Assembly: GCA_036501345.1 (NCBI GenBank)
Contig: DASYAN010000358.1
Span: 1-38,588, forward strand
Length of the DNA: 38,588 nt
DNA from: DASYAN01 sp036501345
Lineage (GTDB): Bacteria > Chloroflexota > Ktedonobacteria > Ktedonobacterales > Ktedonobacteraceae
Direction: 5' to 3'
A program made the position numbers and the translations under genes. Shown one piece after another: positions 24,994 to 31,999 of this stretch; position 1 is the stretch's first letter; every line of letters starts with the position of its first letter. Under the pieces are notes generated by a model. That model was given only the letters and a program-made list of their open reading frames with translations, was not told the origin of the DNA and did not search any database.

Positions 24994-26115
24994 TCATGAT
25001 ACATTTGATACAGCATGCTTCTTCACTGCACTAATGACTAATTGCAACTGTTCTTCTGTAAGTTCTGGATACATTGGTAATGAAACAATACGAGATGCAA
25101 GTTCTTCTGTTATGGGAAGCATGCCACGTTTGTACCCATACTTTGCGCAAGCAGGCTGTAGATGGATAGGAGTAGGATAATGAATATTGGTCCCTATCCC
25201 TTCTTGTTCCAGAGCCCGACGGAATTGATCGCGCTCATGAACCTGCACGACATAGTAACAGAACACATGAGATGCCCATGGTTTTATGATGGGCACAGTT
25301 TTGACTATATCCTGCAACTGTTCTGTATAAGTCTGAGCATGTCTCTGACGAGCAGCATTCCAATGCTCAAGATGCGGCATCTTGATCAAAAGCACAGCAG
25401 CCTGCATTTCATCAAGGCGGGCATTGACCCCCATTACCTCATGGAGATAGCGAATACGAGAGCCATGATCGCGGATCATCCGCAGTTTCTCGTCCAATTC
25501 AGCATCATTTGTGGTACAGATACCCGCTTCCCCGAAGGCTCCCAAATTCTTGCTATAGTAAAGACTAAAGCATGCAATATCGCCAAAGCTTCCCACCCGT
25601 TGTCCCAGATACGTGGCCCCGTGAGCTTGAGATGCATCTTCGATTACACGCAGCCCATGTGCACGAGCAAAATCCATAATTGGCTTCATTTCGGTGGGAT
25701 GACCGTAGAGATGGACAGGGAGCACAGCACGTGTACGCGGAGTAAGTACATGCTCCAGTTGACGCCAATCCATAAGGTAGGTTTCGGGATCAACATCAAC
25801 AAAAACCGGAGTAGCCCCAACCATTGCAATAGCTTCAATAGTCGCAATAAAAGTATTGGATACAGTAATGACTTCATCACCAGGGCCAATCTCGCAGGCC
25901 TGCAGAGCCAATGCCAGAGCATCAGTGCCCGAGGACACTCCCACTCCAAACTTACAGTCACAATATGAGGCAAACTCATGCTCAAAGGCCTGCAACCTAG
26001 GTCCTAGAAAGAGCTGCATACCATCGAGGATCTCCTCAAAAGCCGCCATGATTTCAGGCTTTAATGCCTGGTATTGGGCTCGTAGATCAACCAAAGGTAC
26101 ATGTATAGATGGCAC
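24994..26115 (-). CDS. DegT/DnrJ/EryC1/StrS aminotransferase (WbpE/WlbC-like)
   Basis: 373 residues, PLP fold-type I. The cofactor-binding Lys189 is in FSLYYSKNLGAFGEAG; Asp160 and Gln163 in VIEDASQAHGA contact the pyridine ring; GVSSGTDALALAL is the phosphate-binding loop. This spelling fits sugar aminotransferases acting on 3-keto UDP-sugars, such as those making 2,3-diamino-uronic acids. The start is GTG at 26115, with AAAGGTAG about 14 nt upstream. First gene of the minus-strand sugar-nucleotide group, reading away from the sugar transferase at 26639. The acetyltransferase usually needed next (WbpD-like) is not in the window. Confidence 0.9.
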   Translation of the reverse strand: MPSIHVPLVDLRAQYQALKPEIMAAFEEILDGMQLFLGPRLQAFEHEFASYCDCKFGVGVSSGTDALALALQACEIGPGDEVITVSNTFIATIEAIAMVGATPVFVDVDPETYLMDWRQLEHVLTPRTRAVLPVHLYGHPTEMKPIMDFARAHGLRVIEDASQAHGATYLGQRVGSFGDIACFSLYYSKNLGAFGEAGICTTNDAELDEKLRMIRDHGSRIRYLHEVMGVNARLDEMQAAVLLIKMPHLEHWNAARQRHAQTYTEQLQDIVKTVPIIKPWASHVFCYYVVQVHERDQFRRALEQEGIGTNIHYPTPIHLQPACAKYGYKRGMLPITEELASRIVSLPMYPELTEEQLQLVISAVKKHAVSNVS

Positions 26116-26638
26116 TAACTTTTACAACTACCTTTCAAAATGGAGTAAAACATGTTTGATTTCTGCACTTGAGCATCTTAAGCGGCTCCCCCTTACCTGC
26201 TACTTCAGGAAGTTGTCCTAAAGCCCATAAGTTGTCTGATGGACACCCCTATCCTATTGATACGGTTGAGAAGACATCGGTTGAGACATTTAAGACAGAG
26301 CTAAAAGATACTATGATTAAGATAGTACCAATTCCAAGTAATAGTCAGATGGCCATCGAGGTGTTAAGATGGGTTAAACTAAGAGTATCTAGTAAAGAAT
26401 ACTCAACCTCAGTGACGACTTCCCATACCTCAAAGTTGAGGTCTTCTGACGCGGGGAAGGATAAAAAAGTCGAATCTTACATTTTCACCACTTATATCCT
26501 CACTCTTTACCATATCTCCATAAAAATCCTCACCAATTATACACTTGCATCAGCTAATATTATTACCAGGATGAGTGAGAAAGGCGCTTTCATGGGTGAA
26601 TTTCCCTCACACTTAATAATAACCTAGAGGAGGATATC
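26116..26638. other. Divergent intergenic region
   Basis: 523 bp between the minus-strand aminotransferase and the plus-strand sugar transferase. It must carry both promoters, but I cannot place clear boxes. Its only recognisable content is a reversed TnpB-element right-end relic (26412-26449). The open frame across it has no ribosome-binding site or protein-like composition. Confidence 0.5.
26412..26449 (-). mobile_element. Solo TnpB-element right end (guide-RNA terminus relic)
   Basis: Read on the minus strand: TCAGAAG, a hairpin ACCTCAA/TTGAGGT, then AGTCGTCAC. This is the same order and near-identical ends as the TnpB element terminus at 16889-16928, with the hairpin sequence exchanged. 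No tnpB or left end is nearby. Its former guide would be the flanking TGAGGTTGAGTATTCT. Confidence 0.55.
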
Positions 26639-27358
26639 ATGGCTGTCCAGCAGGACCTCATGGCCGTCCAACAGGACCTTATGGCTATTCAATCGCTACC
26701 TATCAAGACAATCAGTCTCAACGCCAACTACTTGCGAGCCAAGCGCATGCTCGATATCGTTTTCACGCTCCTCATCTCGCCATTACTTATTATGGTAGGC
26801 ATTATTGTTGCTTTATGCATTAAGCTTGATTCAAAAGGTCCGATCATTTTTCGGCAGAAGCGATACGGAGAGAACGGAGTTGAGTTTGAATTTCTCAAGT
26901 TTCGCTCTATGTATGTGAATAATGACCAAGCAATTCATCGTGAAAAAATGTTGGAATATATGAAGCAAGGTCAAAGATTGAATGATGACGTGACCGCAAC
27001 AACAGCGTACAAGTACATCAGTGATCCGCGTATTACTAGGTTTGGTCGTTTTATCCGCAAAACGAGCCTTGACGAGTTACCTCAATTCTGGAATGTACTA
27101 CGTGGAGAAATGTCGTTAGTTGGGCCGCGTCCACCCGTCTCTTATGAACTTGAACAATACAGTTCCCATGACAAACTACGCTTGATGGGTAAACCAGGAC
27201 TGACAGGAGCGTGGCAAGTCTATGGCCGTTCGCGTGTAACCTTTCAAGAAATGATTGACATGGACATTGAGTATCTTGAACAGCAATCAATCTGGCAAGA
27301 TATCAAACTCATTTTTCTTACTGTTCCAGTGATGATCTTTGCTCGTGGTGGTGGTTGA
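26639..27358 (+). CDS. Polyprenyl-phosphate sugar-1-phosphate transferase (WbaP/WcaJ/PglC C-terminal type)
   Basis: 239 residues. One hydrophobic hairpin-like segment (ALCI and upstream, about 40-65) anchors the protein. The bacterial sugar transferase core follows: GPIIFRQKRYGENGVEFEFLKFRSM, then RFIRKTSLDELPQFWNVLRGEMSLVGPRP (the Asp-Glu catalytic pair), then GKPGLTGAWQVYGRS. It starts the lipid-linked repeat by moving a sugar-1-phosphate to undecaprenyl phosphate. AGAGGAGG lies a few bases before the ATG. The first 17 residues are a repeat MAVQQDL-MAVQQDL-MAIQ coded by 21-bp units, so three in-frame ATGs (26639, 26660, 26681) are available; only the first has the strong ribosome-binding site. 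Confidence 0.92.
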   Translation: MAVQQDLMAVQQDLMAIQSLPIKTISLNANYLRAKRMLDIVFTLLISPLLIMVGIIVALCIKLDSKGPIIFRQKRYGENGVEFEFLKFRSMYVNNDQAIHREKMLEYMKQGQRLNDDVTATTAYKYISDPRITRFGRFIRKTSLDELPQFWNVLRGEMSLVGPRPPVSYELEQYSSHDKLRLMGKPGLTGAWQVYGRSRVTFQEMIDMDIEYLEQQSIWQDIKLIFLTVPVMIFARGGG

Positions 27359-27404
27359 TTATAGCAGTTATCTATATAAAATAAATTTTAGTATCATTTC
27401 TCCA

Positions 27405-27448
27405 TAGAATGGTTTTTTTCTTTCTATAGAAAGAAAAAAACCATTCTA
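27405..27448. terminator. Perfect 44-bp palindrome, probable bidirectional terminator
   Basis: Two 22-nt arms (27405-27426 and 27427-27448) are exact reverse complements with no spacer. Each arm contains a run of seven T or A residues. It lies 46 bp after the sugar transferase stop and downstream of the convergent minus-strand operon, so it could terminate both. The T-run lies inside the stem rather than after it, which is unusual. Confidence 0.6.
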
Positions 27449-27507
27449 CTATATACCAATGTAAACAGGTAAACTAACTGAAGAAGTTTTTGGGGTGGAG
27501 TATAAGG

Positions 27508-27783
27508 CCACACGATCCTATTATCCAGGTAAATTTCTTGCCGACGAGCTAGCCTTGCTCAACATGATCCAGACCTTGCATCCTGCATGTATCGCCTAAG
27601 AGCATTTAGCCAATACTGAGCGGCAAGCGGGCTATGACGGCAGATAATTGCTTTGCGACTTAGCAAAATGGCTTGGCACCTCCGCCGAGATATGGATGAA
27701 TCTACAAAAGCTCTACGAATTGTGGTTAGCTGAGCAATAGGTTGGTGAAGAAATCAAGCGCACGATTGCCCGTCAGCGGCCTT
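27508..27783 (+). pseudogene. Degraded HigA-type antitoxin (XRE family)
   Basis: Pieces of a HigA/VapI-like antitoxin can be read only by changing frame. YYPGKFLADELALLNMIQT is the N-terminal helix. LSGKRAMTAD is the helix-turn-helix turn (27617-27646). After single-base slips near 27650 and 27667, WLGTSAEIWMNLQKLYELWLAEQ is the family's C-terminal signature, followed by TAG and then VGEEIKRTIARQR. At least two frameshifts and two stops make it non-functional. No HigB toxin is recognisable beside it. It fills the gap between the palindrome and the DUF212 gene. Confidence 0.7.
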
Positions 27784-27807
27784 GTTCACTGGGGCAAACT
27801 GAGCCAT

Positions 27808-28251
27808 CTACGCGGTCATGAGCAAGCCAACTACAAGGCCCAGCAATGCTCCAACAAAGACTTGCACAGGTGTATGCCCGATCAACTCGCGCAAGCGTTT
27901 TTCCGCCATCGGACTCCCCTGGAAGGCTTCTTCTATCATCTGATTGAGAATACGAGCTTGAATACTGACAGCACGTCTCACACCAGCAGCGTCATACATG
28001 ACAATAGAGGCCAGTACAACTGTAACAGCAAACACTGGAGAAATCACACCAAGCTGACGTCCTGTGGCAGTTGCTAGACCTGTGACAAGAGCAGAATGAG
28101 AGCTAGGCATGCCTCCAGAAGAGACAAGCCGACTGATAATCAGTCTACGCTGGCGTATTAGCTCGTAGAATATCTTGCTTATTTGTGCGAGGGCCCAGGC
28201 AAGAAAAGCTGCAACTAGGACCCGATTATCGAATACTGAATGGCTCACCAT
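27808..28251 (-). CDS. DUF212 (YuiD-like) PAP2-related membrane protein
   Basis: 147 residues with three or four hydrophobic segments. SSGGMPSSHSALVTGLA and YDAAGVRRAVSIQARILNQM are hallmarks of the DUF212 family, distant relatives of acid phosphatases/vanadium haloperoxidases. The C-terminal RLRELIGHTPVQVFVGALLG is also conserved. The family's biochemical role is not established; it may be a lipid phosphatase. It ends the minus-strand housekeeping operon, 19 bp after xseB. Confidence 0.88.
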   Translation of the reverse strand: MVSHSVFDNRVLVAAFLAWALAQISKIFYELIRQRRLIISRLVSSGGMPSSHSALVTGLATATGRQLGVISPVFAVTVVLASIVMYDAAGVRRAVSIQARILNQMIEEAFQGSPMAEKRLRELIGHTPVQVFVGALLGLVVGLLMTA

Positions 28252-28270
28252 AAGAAAAGTCTTGTCCTAT

Positions 28271-28492
28271 TTACACATCTAGGGGCAGCACAGATAGCAA
28301 ACCAGTATCATCAACGCTCAGCTGTTGTACTGTTAACTCTGCCCTCTGTAACAGTTCATTACAATACTGAGCCAATTTCATACCTTCTTGATAGTGCTGC
28401 AAAGCTTCATTGAGAGATATCTTACCATCTTGTAATGCGGCTATCGCAGTCTCAAGATGCTCAAAAGCTTCTTCAAAAGGTAAGGCTTCCAT
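28271..28492 (-). CDS. xseB: Exodeoxyribonuclease VII small subunit
   Basis: 73 residues, the usual size for XseB. FEEAFEHLETAIAALQDGKISLNEALQHYQEGMKLAQYCNELLQRAE is the diagnostic two-helix hairpin that binds XseA. The ATG at 28492 is preferred over the frame start at 28528 because AAGGAG lies 6-7 nt upstream and MEALPFEEAFEHLE is the usual N-terminus. It overlaps the end of xseA by 20 nt, giving translational coupling. The XseA/XseB complex degrades single-stranded DNA from both ends in recombination and repair. Confidence 0.93.
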   Translation of the reverse strand: MEALPFEEAFEHLETAIAALQDGKISLNEALQHYQEGMKLAQYCNELLQRAELTVQQLSVDDTGLLSVLPLDV

Positions 28493-29717
28493 TTCTTCTC
28501 CTTCGAACTTCGACTGGAATATTACCATCCTGCACTTGGATAGTCAAATAGTCACCGGGTTGTACATCCTCGACTTGGGATACAATTTTCTGGTTATCAT
28601 CACGGCGCACAATTGCATAACCGCGTGCAATGGTTAGCAAAGGACTCAAGGAATGCAGCTGCAAAGTAACACCACGTAGCCGCTCAGCGCGTAACGAAAT
28701 CATATGGCATATATGTGTCTGCAAACGTTCCATACTATCGTCAAGCTGCTGCCTACGCTGCTCGATTAATCTGCGAGGGCTTACACGCTCTAAATCGTGT
28801 TGGCTCCGTTCGACACGTGCGCATAAATCACTCATATATGCTTGCATCAAAGCAACCAATGTCTGACGTTTCTCCAGGATATCAATACGCCAATCTTCGA
28901 TATTGGGCACTGCTGCGGTTGCAGCCGCCGTCGGTGTAGAGGCACGATAATCAGCTACGAAATCAGCGATCGTAAAGTCCGTTTCATGACCCACACCACT
29001 GATAATAGGGATGCGTGAGCGAGCAATTGCCCGTGCAACCACCTCGTCATTAAAAGCCCAGAGTTCTTCAACTGAGCCTCCTCCACGTCCCACAATCGCC
29101 ACATCGGCCTCGCCGTGTTCATTAAGCAAGTCAAGCGCATTAGCAATGGAAGATGGAGCATCAGCTCCCTGAACCTGAGCAGGCGAGAGAATAACCTGTG
29201 CTAAAGGATAACGCATGCGCAACACACGCAGCATATCCCGCAGTGCCGCTGCTTGAGGAGAAGTCACAATTCCAATCACTGCTGGTTGCGAAGGGAGCGG
29301 TCTTTTGCGCTCTGCATCAAAGAGTCCCTCAGCAGCCAGACGCACTTTTAACTGCTCAAAACGCTCGAAAAGCTCTCCTGTCCCTAATGGCTTGACGGCC
29401 TCGACATAGAGTTGTAACTTACCATCGCGTTCATAAAATGAAACACGGCCGTTGACAGCCAATGCCATCCCATCACACAATTCAGGAGCAGATGTACGCA
29501 TACGAGAGGATTTAAAGAAGACACACAAAAGCTGGGCATCGCCCTCTTTCAAGGTAAAATAACAATGTCCTGAAGGATATGTTTTGCAATTGGAGACTTC
29601 ACCACGCACCCAGACATTTTGCAAGAGGTCATTTGTCTCCAACAAATCTCTGAGATAGAATGCTAACACAGATACACTAATGACAGATGGTTCATCGAGA
29701 GGTCCCAATGGATGCAT
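28473..29717 (-). CDS. xseA: Exodeoxyribonuclease VII large subunit
   Basis: 414 residues, slightly shorter than E. coli XseA. The N-terminal OB-fold (about 10-105) includes LLQNVWVRGEVSNCKTYPSGHCYFTLKEG. The catalytic domain holds AVIGIVTSPQAAALRDMLRVL, VAIVGRGGGSVEELWAFNDE and ISGVGHETDFTIADFVADYRASTPTAAA, all family signatures. The C-terminal part is the coiled-coil arm that binds XseB, ending in a small beta barrel. AGGAGG lies 10 nt before the ATG and overlaps the last codons of the accB-like gene, so these genes are tightly packed. Confidence 0.95.
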   Translation of the reverse strand: MHPLGPLDEPSVISVSVLAFYLRDLLETNDLLQNVWVRGEVSNCKTYPSGHCYFTLKEGDAQLLCVFFKSSRMRTSAPELCDGMALAVNGRVSFYERDGKLQLYVEAVKPLGTGELFERFEQLKVRLAAEGLFDAERKRPLPSQPAVIGIVTSPQAAALRDMLRVLRMRYPLAQVILSPAQVQGADAPSSIANALDLLNEHGEADVAIVGRGGGSVEELWAFNDEVVARAIARSRIPIISGVGHETDFTIADFVADYRASTPTAAATAAVPNIEDWRIDILEKRQTLVALMQAYMSDLCARVERSQHDLERVSPRRLIEQRRQQLDDSMERLQTHICHMISLRAERLRGVTLQLHSLSPLLTIARGYAIVRRDDNQKIVSQVEDVQPGDYLTIQVQDGNIPVEVRRRRNGSLTF

Positions 29718-29723
29718 AGAAAT

Positions 29724-30251
29724 TTAAGCCTCCTGCGAACTGTCAATTGTCATCAGTGGTTGCCCATACTCAACAGGCTGTCCCTCTTGCACAAAAATCT
29801 CTACAACACGGCCAGCAACGAGTGATTCCACTTCATTGATCACGTTGAGCGATTGGATCGTTCCTACAACTTGGCCTACTTTCACACGATCTCCAACAGT
29901 GATCAGGGGAGGCGTTTTAGGTTTGGCCCAGGTATGAAAGATACCAACGAGCGACGCAGTAACAGTATGTTTCTTTTCTACAGGAGAAGTGATTGCTGCA
30001 CTCCCTGCTCCTGTCATAGGAGAAGTTGTCATTTGGTAGTCACCAGCTCCCATCTGCCCATACGCTTTTGCTTTACGTAGCACCAAATGCATACCCGTGT
30101 TAGTACATTTTACCTCGATCTCCGAAACCTCGCTCCCATCGATCAAACGCACCAGATGCTGAAGCTGTTTCACGCTAACCCGTTCAGCAGTTCCATTTTC
30201 TTCGTAGGCATTGGCTTCTACATCGTGGGGATACTGGCTATTACCGTCCAT
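29724..30251 (-). CDS. AccB-like biotinyl/lipoyl-domain protein lacking the biotinyl lysine
   Basis: 175 residues with the layout of acetyl-CoA carboxylase BCCP: an N-terminal helix (VKQLQHLVRLIDGSEVSEIEV), a flexible linker, and a C-terminal beta-sandwich ending VVEIFVQEGQPVEYGQPLMTI. BCCPs carry biotin on Lys in EAMKM. Here the turn reads GTIQSLNVINEVES: the Lys codon is replaced by AAC (Asn136), and the preceding Glu, Ala and Met by Gln, Ser and Leu. The domain should fold but cannot be biotinylated at this site. It lies in frame between efp and xseA with GGAG 8 nt before its ATG, so it is probably expressed. Either another accB exists elsewhere, or this protein has a structural or regulatory role. 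Confidence 0.85.
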   Translation of the reverse strand: MDGNSQYPHDVEANAYEENGTAERVSVKQLQHLVRLIDGSEVSEIEVKCTNTGMHLVLRKAKAYGQMGAGDYQMTTSPMTGAGSAAITSPVEKKHTVTASLVGIFHTWAKPKTPPLITVGDRVKVGQVVGTIQSLNVINEVESLVAGRVVEIFVQEGQPVEYGQPLMTIDSSQEA

Positions 30252-30290
30252 ATTATGCTCCAGATATTCATAAAAGCAAGGAAGTGGTAT

Positions 30291-30316
30291 CCAGGAACCC
30301 TAATCAGGGTTCCTGG
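30291..30316 (-). promoter_or_regulatory. Strong stem-loop between efp and the accB-like gene
   Basis: CCAGGAACCCT (30291-30301) and AGGGTTCCTGG (30306-30316) form a perfect 11-bp stem with a 4-nt loop. On the transcribed (minus) strand it is not followed by a T-run, so it is more likely a processing, stability or partial-attenuation hairpin within the operon than a full terminator. Confidence 0.6.
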
Positions 30317-30325
30317 GAAGACAAA

Positions 30326-30883
30326 CTAAGCACGCTCCACATAGGAGCCAGTCGTTGTATTGACGCGAATCTGGTCACCGATTGAGATAAAGAGCGGAAC
30401 TTGTACTACCAGTCCTGTCTCAGTAGTAGCCGGTTTTGAGCCGCCCGTGGCCGTATCGCCTTTGAAACCTGGCTCGGTGTATGTCACGCGTAGTACTAGT
30501 TTCTCTGGTAATTCTACAGAAAGTGGCTCTTCGTTATAGAGCACAATATCTAGCTCAAGATTGTCAATCAAGTAACTTTTGGCATCGCCAAGCTGTGCTT
30601 CTGTCAAGATAATGTCATCAAAGCTACTTGTATCCATGAAATGGTACTGATTACCATCCTGATACTGATATGTTACCGTTATATGTTCCAGATATACACG
30701 CTTGAACTTATCACCTGCATCGCAAGTGCGTTCAAATAATGCGCTAGTCCGCAGATTGCGCAGTTTCATACGAACAATTGCACCACCACGCCCAATTTTG
30801 ACATGTTGCCATTCTACAATAGAGCAAACTTGACCATCAAACTCGATTGTTAGGCCTTTTTTCAAGTCACCAGTAGAAATCAT
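30326..30883 (-). CDS. efp: Elongation factor P (Arg32 type)
   Basis: 185 residues, standard three-domain EF-P. The N-terminal KOW-like domain has ISTGDLKKGLTIEFDG. The loop that reaches the ribosomal peptidyl-transferase centre reads WQHVKIGRGGAIVRMKLRNL, with Arg32 at the tip instead of the modified Lys34 of E. coli-type EF-P. Later domains contain TYTEPGFKGDTATGGSKPATTETGLVVQVPLFI, with the C-terminal signature up to the end. EF-P relieves ribosome stalling at polyproline stretches. AAAGGAGAG precedes the ATG. It follows pepP by 12 bp, a common bacterial pairing. Confidence 0.96.
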   Translation of the reverse strand: MISTGDLKKGLTIEFDGQVCSIVEWQHVKIGRGGAIVRMKLRNLRTSALFERTCDAGDKFKRVYLEHITVTYQYQDGNQYHFMDTSSFDDIILTEAQLGDAKSYLIDNLELDIVLYNEEPLSVELPEKLVLRVTYTEPGFKGDTATGGSKPATTETGLVVQVPLFISIGDQIRVNTTTGSYVERA

Positions 30884-30895
30884 AAAAACTCTCCT

Positions 30896-31999
30896 TTAGC
30901 ACGGAATCACCAGTTCAGTCGGTGATTGTGTTAATACTTCAATACCATCTTCTTTAATTAAGACACAATCTTCGACACGTGTACCAGTCCAACCAGCAAT
31001 ATATACACCAGGCTCTACAGTAACAACACACCCGGCAGGTAATCTTATCTGCTCAGGTGCACGTTGCGATAGCGAAGGCCCTTCATGCACCTCTAGGCCA
31101 ACACCATGGCCAGTGCTATGAACGAAGTGCTCTGCTAGACCTGTCTCTGCCAGAACATCACGAGCTAGAGCATCAGCTTCACGGCCAGATATATCTGCAT
31201 ATAACTTCTGTTCGCATGTTCTCATTGCCAGGAGCACAGCATCATAGATCTCACGCATACGTGTTTCTGCAGGCTCTCCTAGGCAGATGGTACGTGTCAT
31301 ATCCGCGCAATAGCCCTTGTAGCGAGCTCCCATATCAATCGTGATCAGTTCGCCACGCTGAATGCGACGCTGGCTAGCAACAGCATGAGGCATCGAACCG
31401 TTTGGGCCTGAGGCAACAATCGTTTTAAATGCTGGCCCATCAGCCTCAAGCTCAATCATCTTGTGTGAAATTTCCCATTCCACTTCTTTTTCGGCCATGC
31501 TTGGCCTGATCCATTGGCAGATGTGCGTAAATGTTGCGTCAGTTATCGCAATGGCACGTCGCAGCAACTCGATCTCGTGAGGTTGCTTGACCAGACGAAG
31601 CGTGTCTATATAACTTTCTTCGATTGGCTGGAGGGTAAAAGTACCCTCGCCCGCTTTATTGTACTTGGCATACGTTGCATAGTTCAATGCCTCTGCTTCA
31701 AAGCCAACCTTTTTCCAGTTATGTTCTTGCGCCAGCGAGACAATCATCTTCGTATAATCACGTTCAGGTGGAGACGGGACGATAACTTTCCAGCCAGCAG
31801 CATGTGAAGCGACTTCAGAGTAGAGAGGGCTGGTCAATAAAAACTGATGGCGTTGCCCAATAAGCAACGAGCCAGCAGATGGCTCATCCTCGAGCCATCT
31901 GCTGAGATAAGTGCGATTGTAAGGCTGTGTCACAAGGAATGCGTCGATATCTTGTCCAGCCATCCATTCACGAACTTTATTAATGCTCTCTTGAGTCAT
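30896..31999 (-). CDS. pepP: Xaa-Pro aminopeptidase/dipeptidase (M24 family)
   Basis: About 367 residues from ATG 31999. The N-terminal creatinase-like domain is followed by the pita-bread catalytic domain, with metal ligands in LITIDMGARYKGYCADMTRT (two Asp), the HSTGHGVGLEVHEGP histidine, and two Glu in VVTVEPGVYI and GTRVEDCVLI. It cleaves an N-terminal residue before proline. A longer frame extending to 32158 runs into the IsrB element and is an artefact. The ATG overlaps the IsrB stop codon (ATGA), and the IsrB element end lies directly against it, so the native upstream sequence has been replaced; an AGGTCG from the element end may act as ribosome-binding site. Confidence 0.93.
   Translation of the reverse strand: MTQESINKVREWMAGQDIDAFLVTQPYNRTYLSRWLEDEPSAGSLLIGQRHQFLLTSPLYSEVASHAAGWKVIVPSPPERDYTKMIVSLAQEHNWKKVGFEAEALNYATYAKYNKAGEGTFTLQPIEESYIDTLRLVKQPHEIELLRRAIAITDATFTHICQWIRPSMAEKEVEWEISHKMIELEADGPAFKTIVASGPNGSMPHAVASQRRIQRGELITIDMGARYKGYCADMTRTICLGEPAETRMREIYDAVLLAMRTCEQKLYADISGREADALARDVLAETGLAEHFVHSTGHGVGLEVHEGPSLSQRAPEQIRLPAGCVVTVEPGVYIAGWTGTRVEDCVLIKEDGIEVLTQSPTELVIPC

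Noticed and set aside
25162..25968. 268-residue plus-strand open frame
   Set aside because: Entirely antisense to the well-supported DegT aminotransferase.
26169..26627. 152-residue plus-strand open frame in the divergent gap
   Set aside because: No ribosome-binding site, no motif, and it crosses the TnpB-end relic.
27742..28077. 111-residue plus-strand frame at the end of the HigA remnant
   Set aside because: It runs antisense into the DUF212 gene; only its first few codons overlap the true HigA remnant, in the wrong frame.
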